Origin: Actinomycetota bacterium | GTDB lineage: Bacteria > Actinomycetota > Acidimicrobiia > Acidimicrobiales > Ilumatobacteraceae | Length of the DNA stretch: 53,505 nt | NCBI GenBank assembly: GCA_026393535.1 | Contig: JAPKZY010000031.1 | Span: 1-53,505, forward strand | Direction of reading: 5' to 3' | In this document: positions 17,399-25,880 of the stretch, in pieces | How positions within the stretch are numbered: position 1 is the first letter of the stretch | How the letters are laid out: each line of letters starts with the position of its first letter | Made by a program: the position numbers and the translations under genes | Notes under the pieces: model-generated | Databases searched by the model: none | Told to the model about the DNA's origin: nothing | Seen by the model: the letters and a program-made list of their open reading frames with translations, nothing else

Positions 17399-18154
17399 AT
17401 GAGCCTTGTATTACTGACCGTTACTGACGGTGTCGCAACCCTGACCTTGAACAACCCCGATGAGCGAAACACATTGACAGCACCGATGGTGGCTGAAATT
17501 CTCGCCGCCATGGACACGATTGAAGGCGACCCTTCCATCGGCGCAATTGTTGTTACCGGAACCGCACCGGCATTCTGTGCTGGCGCGAACCTCGGCAACC
17601 TTGCCACAGCATCAGGTAACAGCCTTGGCACGATTTATGAAGGTTTCTTGCGCATTGCTCGCAGTCCACTGCCAACAATTGCAGCAGTGAATGGTGCTGC
17701 TGTTGGTGCAGGAATGAACTTGGCTCTTGGCTGTGATGTGCGCATTGCTGCACGCCGCGCAAAGTTTGATACGCGCTTTTTGCAAATCGGTATTCACCCA
17801 GGTGGCGGACACACATGGATGTTGCGTCGTATTACGGGTCCACAGAATACTTTTGCCACTGTGATGTTTGGCGAAGTGCTTGATGGCGCCGAAGCAGAGC
17901 GAATTGGTCTTGTCTGGAAATGCGTTGACGATGATCAGTTGTTGATCGAAGCACAAAAGATGGCAGCTCGTGCCGCAAGCGTGCCTCGTCCGCTATTGGA
18001 GAGCGTCAAGAAAACCATTCAAGATATGGCAGATGTGGTCACGCACCCTGAAGCAGTCGAGCGTGAACTCGTGCCTCAGCTATGGAGCACTAAGCAGCCG
18101 TGGTTTGCAGAGAAAATTGCCGCGATGCAAGCAAAGATTTCTAAGAAAGCGTGA
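17399..18154 (+). CDS. Enoyl-CoA hydratase/isomerase family protein
   Basis: A 251-residue crotonase: LTLNNPDERNTLT, AFCAGANLGNL, AAVNGAAVGAGMNLALGCDVR, and TRFLQIGIHPGGGHTWML as the active-site region. No Glu is evident at the usual catalytic positions, so the activity may be isomerase or other crotonase chemistry. The C-terminus (WSTKQPWFAEKIAAM) is typical of actinobacterial members. It starts at ATG with no clear Shine-Dalgarno sequence. Its 3' end overlaps the convergent secreted-protein gene by 14 nt, the longest overlap in the window. Confidence 0.88.
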   Translation: MSLVLLTVTDGVATLTLNNPDERNTLTAPMVAEILAAMDTIEGDPSIGAIVVTGTAPAFCAGANLGNLATASGNSLGTIYEGFLRIARSPLPTIAAVNGAAVGAGMNLALGCDVRIAARRAKFDTRFLQIGIHPGGGHTWMLRRITGPQNTFATVMFGEVLDGAEAERIGLVWKCVDDDQLLIEAQKMAARAASVPRPLLESVKKTIQDMADVVTHPEAVERELVPQLWSTKQPWFAEKIAAMQAKISKKA

Positions 18155-19982
18155 TGCGAATCTTCTGAGCTGAGTTTCCGCCTGGGCCTGATGGCTCAAC
18201 CTGGATATCAAAGTCGCTCGGGGTAGGAGCCCACGCAATGTTCTTTGGTGCCACTCCGTAACACTTTGATCCGATTGCCCACTGCAAAATGATCACAGGT
18301 GGGTTTGCGGTATCAATTGGTGTATCCGATGTCATCGTTGTGTCAGTGCTGGTGAGTGCATCGCACTTACCGACTGATGGAGATCCATTCGGAATATCGG
18401 GTGTGAACTTGAAACCACCGAGGTCATAGAACTCACCGGCTTCACCGTCCATTGCTAAACGTTGTGGGCGATACACCTTCAGGTACAGCGTTTGTGATTG
18501 CGTGACACTGATTGTTGGCTCGGTAATACGAGCCCCCTCAGGGCCAATCGTTGATTTTGTGTAGTCGATGTTTGTGTAGTTGGTTCCATCGTTGCTGTAG
18601 GCGATGAACATGGGGTGAGTCACAAACACAAAGCCTGGGCTTGACGTGAACTCGTAACTCTTACCATCAGCTGTTTCTACTTTCATAGAAAAGGTGTCTT
18701 GACCAGTGGGAAGATCTGTTGCGCCGAATGTGTAGGCAGATCCGAATGAGAAGCCGCTCGCGTCAGTGCCGCACATCTTTCCTGCACCAATGATCCATTG
18801 GTAGTCGCCTGTACCGCATGGCTTACCGAGTTCTACGTAGTCCGTTGGCGCATAGGACACATCAACACCCTTGAGGAATGAACGAGTCACCGATGAACCA
18901 CACACTTGAGTAATGGGGGAGAACACCATGCTCATTGTCTTTGTGATGGTTGATGCGATATTTGTTTTGTCTGCTTTGAAAGGACCAACACCGTATGCAT
19001 TGATTGTTCCGGCATAACCACCTTGTGTGGCTTTGTAGTTGGTGAAGATTTTGAAATCAACTGCACCGCATGTTGTGGTGCCATCATCGGCTGCAACTTT
19101 CGGTGCTGGCGTGCTGGTGTCTGCTGAGTCAAGGACAGCATCGCCGTCATCGTTCACGTCGAAGGCATTGGGGATTCCGTCGTCGTCTGCGTCGCCGCCT
19201 AGTGTTTCATCTTTATTGAGAACTGCACCTTGTTGCGCTGTTGGCTGCCCAGTAGTTGGCTGACCTGTTGCTGGGGTACCTGGCTGACCGTTGGTTGGTG
19301 TGTTCACTGCAGGGCCCGTTGGTGATCCGATTACTTTTCCGTCAGGACCACATGTTGCAGTGTTAGATGGAGAACATGGATCACCAGCGGCAGCAGCACT
19401 GACGCCGTATGACTTAATAGCAACTCCTGATGTCTTTCCGAATGTGCCGACCCCGGTAGGACGTCCCTTCGATGCACTGACTTGTGCGCCAACTGAAGTG
19501 TCAGCACTAGATGAGTTAGTGCTTGCAACGGCATAGCCCTGCTTGCCAGCGCCAACTTTCTTAATTGTGAGAGTGCCGAGTTTGACCGACGTAGAAATTG
19601 ACTGTTTGAGTTGGGTGTAGACGCGAGATGCGCTACTTGAGCTTTTTCCCTTATGACCAATTGTTACCGGACCGAAATATGCACCCTTTGAAGCACCAGC
19701 GCTATTCACTAACTGAAGTGATGTGCCACCAATCGATGCAGTTGCTGGTGACTTAAGAGTGATGCTTTGACTTGTGCCCGTCACTTTCTTTGAAGCAAGA
19801 AGACGCCCACTTCCAGAGATCAGAAGAACGGTGAGGTTCTTGCCGCCTTTTACGGTGGCCGTGACCGTGTAGGTTTTGCCGAATGAACGCACCGCTGCCG
19901 CAACGGGCGATGCAAGCGCCATGGAAGCAGTAATTGCAGTGACTGCAAGAACAGAGCTGAATTTACGAGAGAGAGCGTTCAT
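18141..19982 (-). CDS. Large secreted or cell-surface protein of unknown function
   Basis: 613 residues beginning with a signal peptide (MNALSRKFSSVLAVTAITAS, cut likely after SPVAAA). An N-terminal beta-rich region of about 170 residues follows, then a Pro/Thr/Gln/Gly linker (NGQPGTPATGQPTTGQPTAQ), then the acidic DADDDGIPNAFDVNDDGD, which resembles a thrombospondin type 3 calcium repeat. A large C-terminal region of about 300 residues with several cysteines has no family I recognise. A good ribosome site (AAGGA, 8 nt before ATG) fixes the start. It is divergent from a secreted subtilisin-like protease. It may be a surface adhesin or a structural protein, but no function is assigned. Confidence 0.75.
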   Translation of the reverse strand: MNALSRKFSSVLAVTAITASMALASPVAAAVRSFGKTYTVTATVKGGKNLTVLLISGSGRLLASKKVTGTSQSITLKSPATASIGGTSLQLVNSAGASKGAYFGPVTIGHKGKSSSSASRVYTQLKQSISTSVKLGTLTIKKVGAGKQGYAVASTNSSSADTSVGAQVSASKGRPTGVGTFGKTSGVAIKSYGVSAAAAGDPCSPSNTATCGPDGKVIGSPTGPAVNTPTNGQPGTPATGQPTTGQPTAQQGAVLNKDETLGGDADDDGIPNAFDVNDDGDAVLDSADTSTPAPKVAADDGTTTCGAVDFKIFTNYKATQGGYAGTINAYGVGPFKADKTNIASTITKTMSMVFSPITQVCGSSVTRSFLKGVDVSYAPTDYVELGKPCGTGDYQWIIGAGKMCGTDASGFSFGSAYTFGATDLPTGQDTFSMKVETADGKSYEFTSSPGFVFVTHPMFIAYSNDGTNYTNIDYTKSTIGPEGARITEPTISVTQSQTLYLKVYRPQRLAMDGEAGEFYDLGGFKFTPDIPNGSPSVGKCDALTSTDTTMTSDTPIDTANPPVIILQWAIGSKCYGVAPKNIAWAPTPSDFDIQVEPSGPGGNSAQKIRITLS

Positions 19983-20031
19983 TGCAATTTCCTTTTCGAT
20001 GACCATTGAGACCTTGAAACTTATTCAACGG

Positions 20032-20037
20032 TAGCAT
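20032..20037 (+). promoter_or_regulatory. -10 element (TAGCAT) of the secreted protease gene
   Basis: TAGCAT, then 8 nt of mostly T, then GTG at 20046. No ribosome site is present, which suggests a leaderless message. Confidence 0.45.
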
Positions 20038-20045
20038 TTCTTTTT

Positions 20046-21530
20046 GTGAGTGTGAAGCGATTGTTTGCTCTGTGCATCGTCGCAGCCGGGGTAGGTCAGA
20101 TCTCCGCTTCCCTCGCTCTCACGGCCCCTGTAGGCACTGCATGGCACCTTGACCGCATCAATCAGGCTCAACTGCCATTGGATGGAAATAGCGCCCATGG
20201 TCCTCTCACGGGCCAGGGGATCGATATCTACATTGTGGATACCGGCGTCAGGGGCACTCACGAACAAATCCTTGGCAGGGTGCTGCCAGGAATCGATATT
20301 CCTACGGATAACGGTTTATCGAAGGTAAACCCCGTGACGTCTGATTGCGATGGACACGGCACTCATGTCGCAGCGTTATCTGCAGGATCGACAGTCGGAG
20401 TCGCAACGCAGGCGCGTGTTATCGCGGTGCGCGTTCTTGACTGCAAAGGAGACGGGGAAGTCGCAGACGTTGTGAATGCGTTGCAATGGGTACGAGCGCA
20501 TCATCGTTCGGGAGTTGCAGCGGTTGTGAATTTGAGTTTTGGAGTTGATCTGGGAGATGACGGAACGTCGATTGACTATGAAGTGCAAGCGTTGATAGAT
20601 GAAGGGGTCGTGGTTACTGTTGCATCAGGAAATGGCGATGCCGCTGGACGTCCCATTAATGCATGCAAAATTGCACCAGGCGATGTGCCCGACGCTTTGA
20701 CTGTTGGTGCAACAGGAATTTCTGATGCAGTGGCTTATTACTCAAATAACGGACCGTGTGTTGACTTGTATGCACCGGGTGGCGACAGAACTCGAGGACT
20801 TGAGTCAGCATGGAAAGATTCTGATTCGGATTATGAATTCGATGTCGGTACGTCAATGGCGTCACCGTTGGTCGCAGGGTATGCAGCGTTGCTGGCACAA
20901 CAACAACCTGGCTTGTGTGCCACCTCAATATCAAAAGCCATCGTTGATCGTTCAACTAAAGGTGTGATTACCGGATTAACTGCTGATTCTCTCAACCGTT
21001 TGTTGTTCATTGACACTACGCCAATTGCTACAACCGCCCCCGGTGAAGCATCGCATGTCCTTATCACGACTGATTCGCAGTCGTTGGTCGTGAGTTGGGA
21101 TTCGCCCTGTGATGGCGGTTCTGCTCTGACAGGTACAAGAGTTTCTCTGTTGCGAAATGGGAAAGTTGTGAAACGAATGGACGTACCAGCAGGTACTAAT
21201 GCTGTTCGCTTCACTGGGCTTGCTGTAGGAAGAAAATATCAAGTTGTTATTAAAGCAAGCAATGCAATCGGTGACGGAATTGCAACCTCGCGTATCACGA
21301 CAATGGCTGTTCGAAAAATAACTGTGGGCCAGTCGGTGGCGCCAGATGCACTCGGTTCTCTGACAAGTGAATTGCCGTTACTTTGGTCGGTGTCTCAAGG
21401 GTCACGGAAAATCTGTCGTTTGCAGGCAGAACCGCTCCGTTTGGTCGCCATGCGCAGGGGCGTATGTCGGGTGGGGCTTCGCGGAATTGTTGGCCAAGAT
21501 CCCGTTATCCGAAGTGTACGCATTGACTAA
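20046..21530 (+). CDS. Secreted subtilisin-like serine protease (S8) with fibronectin type III domain
   Basis: 494 residues. A short signal peptide (to about residue 25) is followed by an S8 catalytic domain with Asp65 (IVDTGV), His104 (DGHGTHVA), the oxyanion Asn196 (ASGNGD) and Ser270 (GTSMASPLVAG). A fibronectin type III domain (about 328-415: PGEASHVLITT to SRITTMAV) and a C-terminal beta segment with two cysteines follow. No separate inhibitor propeptide is apparent, unlike classical subtilisins. It is likely exported and acts outside the cell. The divergent neighbour is the large secreted protein, a possible substrate or partner. Confidence 0.92.
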   Translation: MSVKRLFALCIVAAGVGQISASLALTAPVGTAWHLDRINQAQLPLDGNSAHGPLTGQGIDIYIVDTGVRGTHEQILGRVLPGIDIPTDNGLSKVNPVTSDCDGHGTHVAALSAGSTVGVATQARVIAVRVLDCKGDGEVADVVNALQWVRAHHRSGVAAVVNLSFGVDLGDDGTSIDYEVQALIDEGVVVTVASGNGDAAGRPINACKIAPGDVPDALTVGATGISDAVAYYSNNGPCVDLYAPGGDRTRGLESAWKDSDSDYEFDVGTSMASPLVAGYAALLAQQQPGLCATSISKAIVDRSTKGVITGLTADSLNRLLFIDTTPIATTAPGEASHVLITTDSQSLVVSWDSPCDGGSALTGTRVSLLRNGKVVKRMDVPAGTNAVRFTGLAVGRKYQVVIKASNAIGDGIATSRITTMAVRKITVGQSVAPDALGSLTSELPLLWSVSQGSRKICRLQAEPLRLVAMRRGVCRVGLRGIVGQDPVIRSVRID

Positions 21531-21556
21531 TTCTCCCGTTAATAAATAGGGAAGAA
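21531..21556 (+). terminator. Possible hairpin terminator after the protease gene
   Basis: TTCTCCC (21531-21537) can pair with GGGAAGAA (21549-21556) across an AT-rich loop, with one bulged base. It begins just after the protease stop codon. No strong T run follows, so the call is weak. Confidence 0.3.
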
Positions 21557-21641
21557 AGCGGTACCCCGCACGTCTGACGAGGTGTACATTTCGAGCAGGG
21601 AACCATTGTGATTTCCTCTTGGACTCCTTAAGGGGGCAGCG

Positions 21642-21950
21642 GTGAGTAATCGAAATCGCAACCAGGATCGTGCACCTGCACCGCGTGAAGAATTGCGGGC
21701 ACATGCCCACAATGAACGTCACCGCGTGCACAGCGAACTTCACTTAGCGGAAGAAGCATTACGGCACGGCATCGAAGCACTAGATGTGGAAGAGCCAGGT
21801 CCTGAATGGAAACCGGTTCATCATCATGATCCGCTTGTTGGCATTGAAAAGAGTCGCAAGCACGTGTTGAAGCACTGGAAGACAAAAGAATGGAAGCGAC
21901 GAAAGACAGTGCGTCGTGAACGCGCTATTGCGTTCAATTCTCCGCTCTAA
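21642..21950 (+). CDS. Small, highly charged basic protein of unknown function
   Basis: 102 residues, rich in Arg, His, Glu and Lys (for example HNERHRVHSELHLAEEALRHG, then HHHDPLVGIEKSRKHVLKHW and KRRKTVRRERA). No membrane segment or signal is visible. The strong ribosome site AAGGGGG, 5 nt before GTG, supports translation. It may bind nucleic acid or ribosomes, but I recognise no family. It overlaps the convergent acetyltransferase stop by 4 nt. Confidence 0.65.
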   Translation: MSNRNRNQDRAPAPREELRAHAHNERHRVHSELHLAEEALRHGIEALDVEEPGPEWKPVHHHDPLVGIEKSRKHVLKHWKTKEWKRRKTVRRERAIAFNSPL

Positions 21951-22576
21951 GGAGTAATCCAACCTTCAAGAAAGTCTTCACGGCGTTCGTTCCATTCTTC
22001 AATGGTGATTCCGTAACGCACGTGGTCTTCCCACGTGCCGTTGATTTCAAGAAATCGCTCGGCTACGCCTTCAGTGCGGATATCAAGTTTTTCCATGACA
22101 CGACGTGAATTGCTATTGCGTGGAATGATGCAAATTTCAAGCCGATGCAAATGAAGATTTTCAAATGCATATTGTGCCAGCACGACTAACGCTTCAGCCA
22201 TGAGTGAACGACCTGCTCGCGACTTATCGATCCAGTAGCCGATGGTGGCAGATTGAAATGCACCACGAACAACATTGTTCAAATTGATTTCTCCAGCGAA
22301 TGCACCGTCGACAAAAATACCGAATGCGTATTGCGAACCGGCAAGCCGTTCACGGTCTCGTGCGCCACACCGGGCTGCAAATACATCACGATTTTGTTCA
22401 GGGTCTGGGTGATGCACCATGCGGATCGGTTCCCATACCGTGAGCCATTCGCCGTTACGACGGCGCACTTCGCTCCATCCGTTGAAATCTTGCGGAACCA
22501 ACGGTCGCAACACCACGCGACGTCCATACAAGCGAAGCCCAACGTTGGAAGGTCGTGCTGGATGGACAGCGGTCAT
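21947..22576 (-). CDS. GNAT N-acetyltransferase, RimJ/RimL-like
   Basis: A 209-residue acetyltransferase of the RimJ/RimL type: the N-terminal LRLYGRRVVLRPLVPQDFNGW, the central AGEINLNNVVRGAFQSATIGYW, and the acetyl-CoA loop region DKSRAGRSLMAEALVVL, then LHRLEICIIPRNSNSRRVMEKL. The family acetylates N-termini of ribosomal or other proteins. It follows ppx with an ATGA overlap, so it is translationally coupled. In M. tuberculosis a rimJ-like gene lies beside moeA1, so this may be the relocated homologue, although paralogues are common. Confidence 0.85.
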   Translation of the reverse strand: MTAVHPARPSNVGLRLYGRRVVLRPLVPQDFNGWSEVRRRNGEWLTVWEPIRMVHHPDPEQNRDVFAARCGARDRERLAGSQYAFGIFVDGAFAGEINLNNVVRGAFQSATIGYWIDKSRAGRSLMAEALVVLAQYAFENLHLHRLEICIIPRNSNSRRVMEKLDIRTEGVAERFLEINGTWEDHVRYGITIEEWNERREDFLEGWITP

Positions 22577-23487
22577 GAATTCAGTCTGACACGATGAGCG
22601 ACCCCATCGAGAAGTCCACGGGTTGACACGGTGATCTCTGCGAGGCGCAGACGGCGCATGGTGGCAACAAGAATGCAACAGCCGGCCACAATGATGTCTG
22701 CTCGGTCTGGACCAAGGCCTGGGTTCTTTACACGAAGCGCCAGTGGCTCGGTTGCCATAGTGCGAAACACATCTTCCACAGCCTCGCGAGACAAGGCCAT
22801 GCCATGCAGTGCAGAATCATCAAACTCGTGAAGCCCCAGTTCGACAGCTGCAATAGTGACGATGGTGCCAGCAACGCCCACTGTACGAATTGGAGTGCCG
22901 ACGATGGGGTGGTCACGAGTGATATCTTCAAGCTCATCGGACACCGCACCAATGAGATTGGTGAGGTCTTCGGGGCGAGGCAGATCTGACGAAATATGAG
23001 AGTCAGTTGAGGTAACTGCGCCGAACGGGATGCTGGCGTAGACGTCGATTGATTCTGTTCCCACTGTGTATTCAGTGCTGCCTCCACCGATATCAATGAC
23101 CAAGGTTGGTGTATCGATGACGGGAAGTCCGATGAGTGCCCCAGAAAATGTCAACGCAGCTTCGTCTGATTCGGATAACACCTCAACAGTCAATTGAGTT
23201 TTCTCTCGTAGCAATTCGCTGAAGCTGGCGGCATTGCGGGCCCGTCGACACGCGGCAGTTCCTACTATTTGAATGTTGGTCACGCCAAGTGATTGTGCGG
23301 TAGTCACGAACGACGCAATAACTTCGACAGTTCGCGTCATGGCTTCGAGTGAAAGCTCGCCAGTTGATTGCAGGCCTTCGCCAAGTCGCGTTGAGGTGAT
23401 GGTACGTGTTAGTTCCGTGCCGTGCTCATCAATGACAAGGAGGTTCGTAGAATTTGTACCTACGTCGATAGCTGCAACGCGTGTCAT
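22573..23487 (-). CDS. ppx: Exopolyphosphatase / pppGpp phosphohydrolase family
   Basis: A 304-residue member of the Ppx/GppA family, which cleaves polyphosphate or pppGpp. The phosphate-1 loop AAIDVGTNSTNLLVID starts the protein and the second nucleotide loop VIDIGGGSTEYTVG is around residue 125. The short two-domain form matches mycobacterial Ppx1 (Rv0496/Rv1026 type) rather than the long E. coli enzyme. The start MTRVAAIDVG is inside the longest frame and overlaps the DUF501 stop by 4 nt. It belongs to the mocA-coxG-DUF501-ppx-GNAT gene string. Confidence 0.92.
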   Translation of the reverse strand: MTRVAAIDVGTNSTNLLVIDEHGTELTRTITSTRLGEGLQSTGELSLEAMTRTVEVIASFVTTAQSLGVTNIQIVGTAACRRARNAASFSELLREKTQLTVEVLSESDEAALTFSGALIGLPVIDTPTLVIDIGGGSTEYTVGTESIDVYASIPFGAVTSTDSHISSDLPRPEDLTNLIGAVSDELEDITRDHPIVGTPIRTVGVAGTIVTIAAVELGLHEFDDSALHGMALSREAVEDVFRTMATEPLALRVKNPGLGPDRADIIVAGCCILVATMRRLRLAEITVSTRGLLDGVAHRVRLNS

Positions 23488-23972
23488 AACGGCTGTGCGT
23501 ACGTAACGCCACGTTCGTCGAGTTGATCTGCAACCCATTTTCCAACGGAGTCATCGCCACCTGCAAGCCAATGCGCGAAATGAGCGTGCAGACATTTAAC
23601 GCCACGCCGTGTGCCACCGACTCCGGCTGATGGGCGGGGGCCTTCATGAGTGGCGGGAATCATTGCGTCACGTTGTTCTTGGTAACGCACATGGATTGCA
23701 TCAATTGCATCAAGGCCAATGATGGCTTCAACTGTGTTCACACCGCCGTCAGCTTCAAGTGTGCTGACAGCATGAACTTCTGTACCGCCGACAAGCCAGT
23801 ACAACGTTGGCATGGGTGTGCCGTCTTCTAACAGGGGGGCATTCATAAGAACAACAGGAGCACCATCAGTAGAGCGAACCACAACGCGAAAATCGCCTTG
23901 AGGAGTACGCCCAATCAGAGCAGTGACCGCGGCGAGATCTTCAGGTGAAGGGGAAGCGCCAGGCAGTTGCAT
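23484..23972 (-). CDS. DUF501 family protein
   Basis: A 162-residue protein of the actinobacterial DUF501 family (homologue of Rv1025): VTALIGRTPQGDFRVVVR, MPTLYWLVGGTEVHAVSTLEADGGV, and the C-terminal GPRPSAGVGGTRRGVKCLHAHFAHWLAGGDD with conserved Cys and His residues. No function has been established. In other actinobacteria it lies directly between ftsB and ppx. Here ppx remains next to it, but ftsB is 11.3 kb away beyond the cox island. Its start is 3 nt after the coxG stop. Confidence 0.92.
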   Translation of the reverse strand: MQLPGASPSPEDLAAVTALIGRTPQGDFRVVVRSTDGAPVVLMNAPLLEDGTPMPTLYWLVGGTEVHAVSTLEADGGVNTVEAIIGLDAIDAIHVRYQEQRDAMIPATHEGPRPSAGVGGTRRGVKCLHAHFAHWLAGGDDSVGKWVADQLDERGVTYAQPL

Positions 23973-23975
23973 AAA

Positions 23976-24599
23976 TTAGCGAACAGCAAGCCACACAAGA
24001 ACAGCAACGACAACGACGACAACAGGTATGGCGCGCTTAAGAATAGGGCTACCAGCTGCGCTGAGAAGATTAAGTGGTGCAACGTCTGCGCTCTCGATGG
24101 TGCGAACACCTTCTGTTGGTGCTGGCGCTGCTGCAGGTGCTGCTGCGGCTGGTTGTTCTGCAATCAGAGTGTTCAGATTGACAACAAACTGGGCAAGCAG
24201 TTTGTCGCTGATGTCTGCCATTGCACCGCGACCAAATTGCGCAACTTTTCCTGTGACAGAAAGATCTGTGTTGACAGTGACAGAGGTATTGGATGCGTCG
24301 ACTGCGGTCATCTCGGCTGTGATAACTGCTGCCGCATTGCCCTTGCCTGTGGTGTCACGTCCTTCGCCTTTGAGTACAACTTTGTGAGCAACGTCGTCGC
24401 GCTCGATAAAACTTGCCTGGCCCTTGAACTGTGCCTGAATTGGTCCGACTTTGACTTTGACTACTCCGCGGTATGTGTCGCCTTCAATTTCTTGTAACTG
24501 GGCGCCAGGGAGGCAGGGTGCAATGCGCTCAACGTCGGTAAGAATGCGCCACGCATCCTCAACAGGAACTGCAACTGTGAATTGATGATTTAGGTCCAT
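23976..24599 (-). CDS. coxG: CoxG-like SRPBCC protein with C-terminal membrane anchor
   Basis: 207 residues. The N-terminal 145 residues are a CoxG-type SRPBCC domain: NHQFTVAVPVEDAWRILTD, then CLPGAQLQEIEGDTYRGVVKVKVGP, then GKVAQFGRGAMADISDKLLAQF. An Ala/Pro linker and a C-terminal membrane helix (VVVVVVAVLVWLAV) follow. CoxG recruits CO dehydrogenase-type enzymes to the inner membrane and may carry a quinone. It sits between mocA (10-nt overlap) and DUF501 (3-nt gap), so it links the island to the housekeeping operon. Confidence 0.92.
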   Translation of the reverse strand: MDLNHQFTVAVPVEDAWRILTDVERIAPCLPGAQLQEIEGDTYRGVVKVKVGPIQAQFKGQASFIERDDVAHKVVLKGEGRDTTGKGNAAAVITAEMTAVDASNTSVTVNTDLSVTGKVAQFGRGAMADISDKLLAQFVVNLNTLIAEQPAAAAPAAAPAPTEGVRTIESADVAPLNLLSAAGSPILKRAIPVVVVVVAVLVWLAVR

Positions 24600-25168
24600 G
24601 TGTCGAGATCCTCTGTAGTGTCGATATCTGCTGAATTGCCTTCACAGGCTACTTCCCGAACGAGTTCAGGATGCAGGTGAATGAGACTTCGTGCCCCAGC
24701 ATCTGGGTCTGCGTCGAGATCTTCAAACGTGTCCCAGACGCTTGAGTGAAGTCGTACAGGGTTGCCACGTGTGCCGTTGTATGCGGCAATCGCTATGGGT
24801 GCAGTTGAAGACGCAACATTGCTCCATGCCTGAGATGTGAGAAATGGTTGGTCAGCTAATCCGACAACAATGGCGCCATAGCCGTGACTGCGTGCGAACT
24901 TCACTGCTGTGATCACGGAACTGCGTTGACCCGTTTTCCAATCTGGATTGTGCACTTCCTCAACGTCGCCGATGTGGTTGCTGAGGTCGAGAGCACCTGA
25001 GACAACAATGAATCCATCAAGGTCTGCACCAATCATTGCGGTGAGTGAACGCGAGATGATTGTTTGCCCGTCAACATGCGACAACAATTTGTGTTGAGAA
25101 CCCAAAAAACGCGTGCCAGAGCCAGCAGCCAGAAGGACTCCGAGGGTGGTGCTGTGATGTGCTTCCAT
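24590..25168 (-). CDS. mocA: Molybdenum cofactor cytidylyltransferase (MocA-like)
   Basis: Transfers CMP to molybdopterin to give the dinucleotide form used by xanthine/CO dehydrogenase-family enzymes. The 192-residue protein begins TLGVLLAAGSGTRFLGSQHK with the Rossmann-like nucleotidyltransferase loop, has NPDWKTGQRSSV and VVGLADQPFLT, and ends DIDTTEDLDTW. It matches the MobA/MocA group; the cox genes nearby favour MocA. The start MEAHH is 54 codons inside the longest frame. Divergent from the NlpC/P60 gene with only 19 nt between starts. Confidence 0.9.
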   Translation of the reverse strand: MEAHHSTTLGVLLAAGSGTRFLGSQHKLLSHVDGQTIISRSLTAMIGADLDGFIVVSGALDLSNHIGDVEEVHNPDWKTGQRSSVITAVKFARSHGYGAIVVGLADQPFLTSQAWSNVASSTAPIAIAAYNGTRGNPVRLHSSVWDTFEDLDADPDAGARSLIHLHPELVREVACEGNSADIDTTEDLDTWT

Positions 25169-25174
25169 TCGTAA

Positions 25175-25180
25175 TAGCCT
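25175..25180 (+). promoter_or_regulatory. -10 element (TAGCCT) of the NlpC/P60 gene
   Basis: TAGCCT, then 7 nt, then ATG at 25188. It is packed into the 19-nt gap between the divergent mocA and NlpC/P60 starts. Confidence 0.5.
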
Positions 25181-25187
25181 GCCTGAA

Positions 25188-25877
25188 ATGAAACGGGTTG
25201 GCACATTTCTCCGCGGGGTAGCCGTTACAGGGCTTCTCAGTGCATTTCTCACTGTCGGGCCAGCCAGTGCAGTAAGCAATTCTGGCAAAGACGCTTCGTC
25301 GCGCTCTATGCAGATGCCTGGTGAGCGCATCCGTCAACGCCCTCAAATTTCGATTAACGCCATCCGCGCTCTGAGTCTCATCATGCGTACAGAGAATAAA
25401 GAGGACCCTACGTATCTGGTTTCTCGCCGTGTTGTTTCAGATGGCGTTGCAACACGTCTTTCGCTAGACCCGACTGAACTGAATCGAGCATGGTCGCGAG
25501 CACCACGTGATCATCAAATTGCTGTGTTGTCGGCACTCACGCAACTTGATGTTCCCTATCTCGAGGGCAAAGAAGACTCGTACGTCAAGATGGATTGTTC
25601 AGGACTGATGTGGTTTGCATGGCGTACTGCTGGCGTCGACATGCCTCGTCAAGCTGTGTCACAACTTGATCGCCGCATGCGTGTTGACCGCGAAGATGCA
25701 ATTGCGGGAGACATCACCGGTGAGGGAACTCATGTGCAGATATATCTCGGTATAGGGCTAGCAATGATTCATGCACCGTTTGGTGGCAAGTTTGTGAAAT
25801 TTAAAATCATGTCAGCTGAACAAGCTGCACGTGTTGTATGGACAAACCCCAGCAATATTGCAACGTTCCGCTTGTAG
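25188..25877 (+). CDS. Secreted NlpC/P60 family cell-wall peptidase
   Basis: 229 residues: a signal peptide (LRGVAVTGLLSAFLTVGPAS, cut near residue 28), then about 90 residues without known domain, then an NlpC/P60 domain. The catalytic Cys137 is in DCSGLMWFAWRTAG and His182 in GTHVQIYLG. Such enzymes cut gamma-glutamyl-meso-diaminopimelate bonds in peptidoglycan. A peptidoglycan enzyme inside a molybdoenzyme island is unexpected; it faces opposite to the genes on both sides. The stop is 3 nt from the convergent XdhC-type gene. Confidence 0.88.
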   Translation: MKRVGTFLRGVAVTGLLSAFLTVGPASAVSNSGKDASSRSMQMPGERIRQRPQISINAIRALSLIMRTENKEDPTYLVSRRVVSDGVATRLSLDPTELNRAWSRAPRDHQIAVLSALTQLDVPYLEGKEDSYVKMDCSGLMWFAWRTAGVDMPRQAVSQLDRRMRVDREDAIAGDITGEGTHVQIYLGIGLAMIHAPFGGKFVKFKIMSAEQAARVVWTNPSNIATFRL

Positions 25878-25880
25878 CAG

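Noticed and set aside
22577-22678. Extended N-terminus of the GNAT protein
   Set aside because: It lies antiparallel in frame within the ppx 3' end, and the ATGA overlap with ppx gives a better start.
23967-24497. A 176-residue Cys- and Trp-rich open frame on the plus strand
   Set aside because: It is antisense to coxG, whose domain and operon context are clear; composition is unnatural and no start signal is present.
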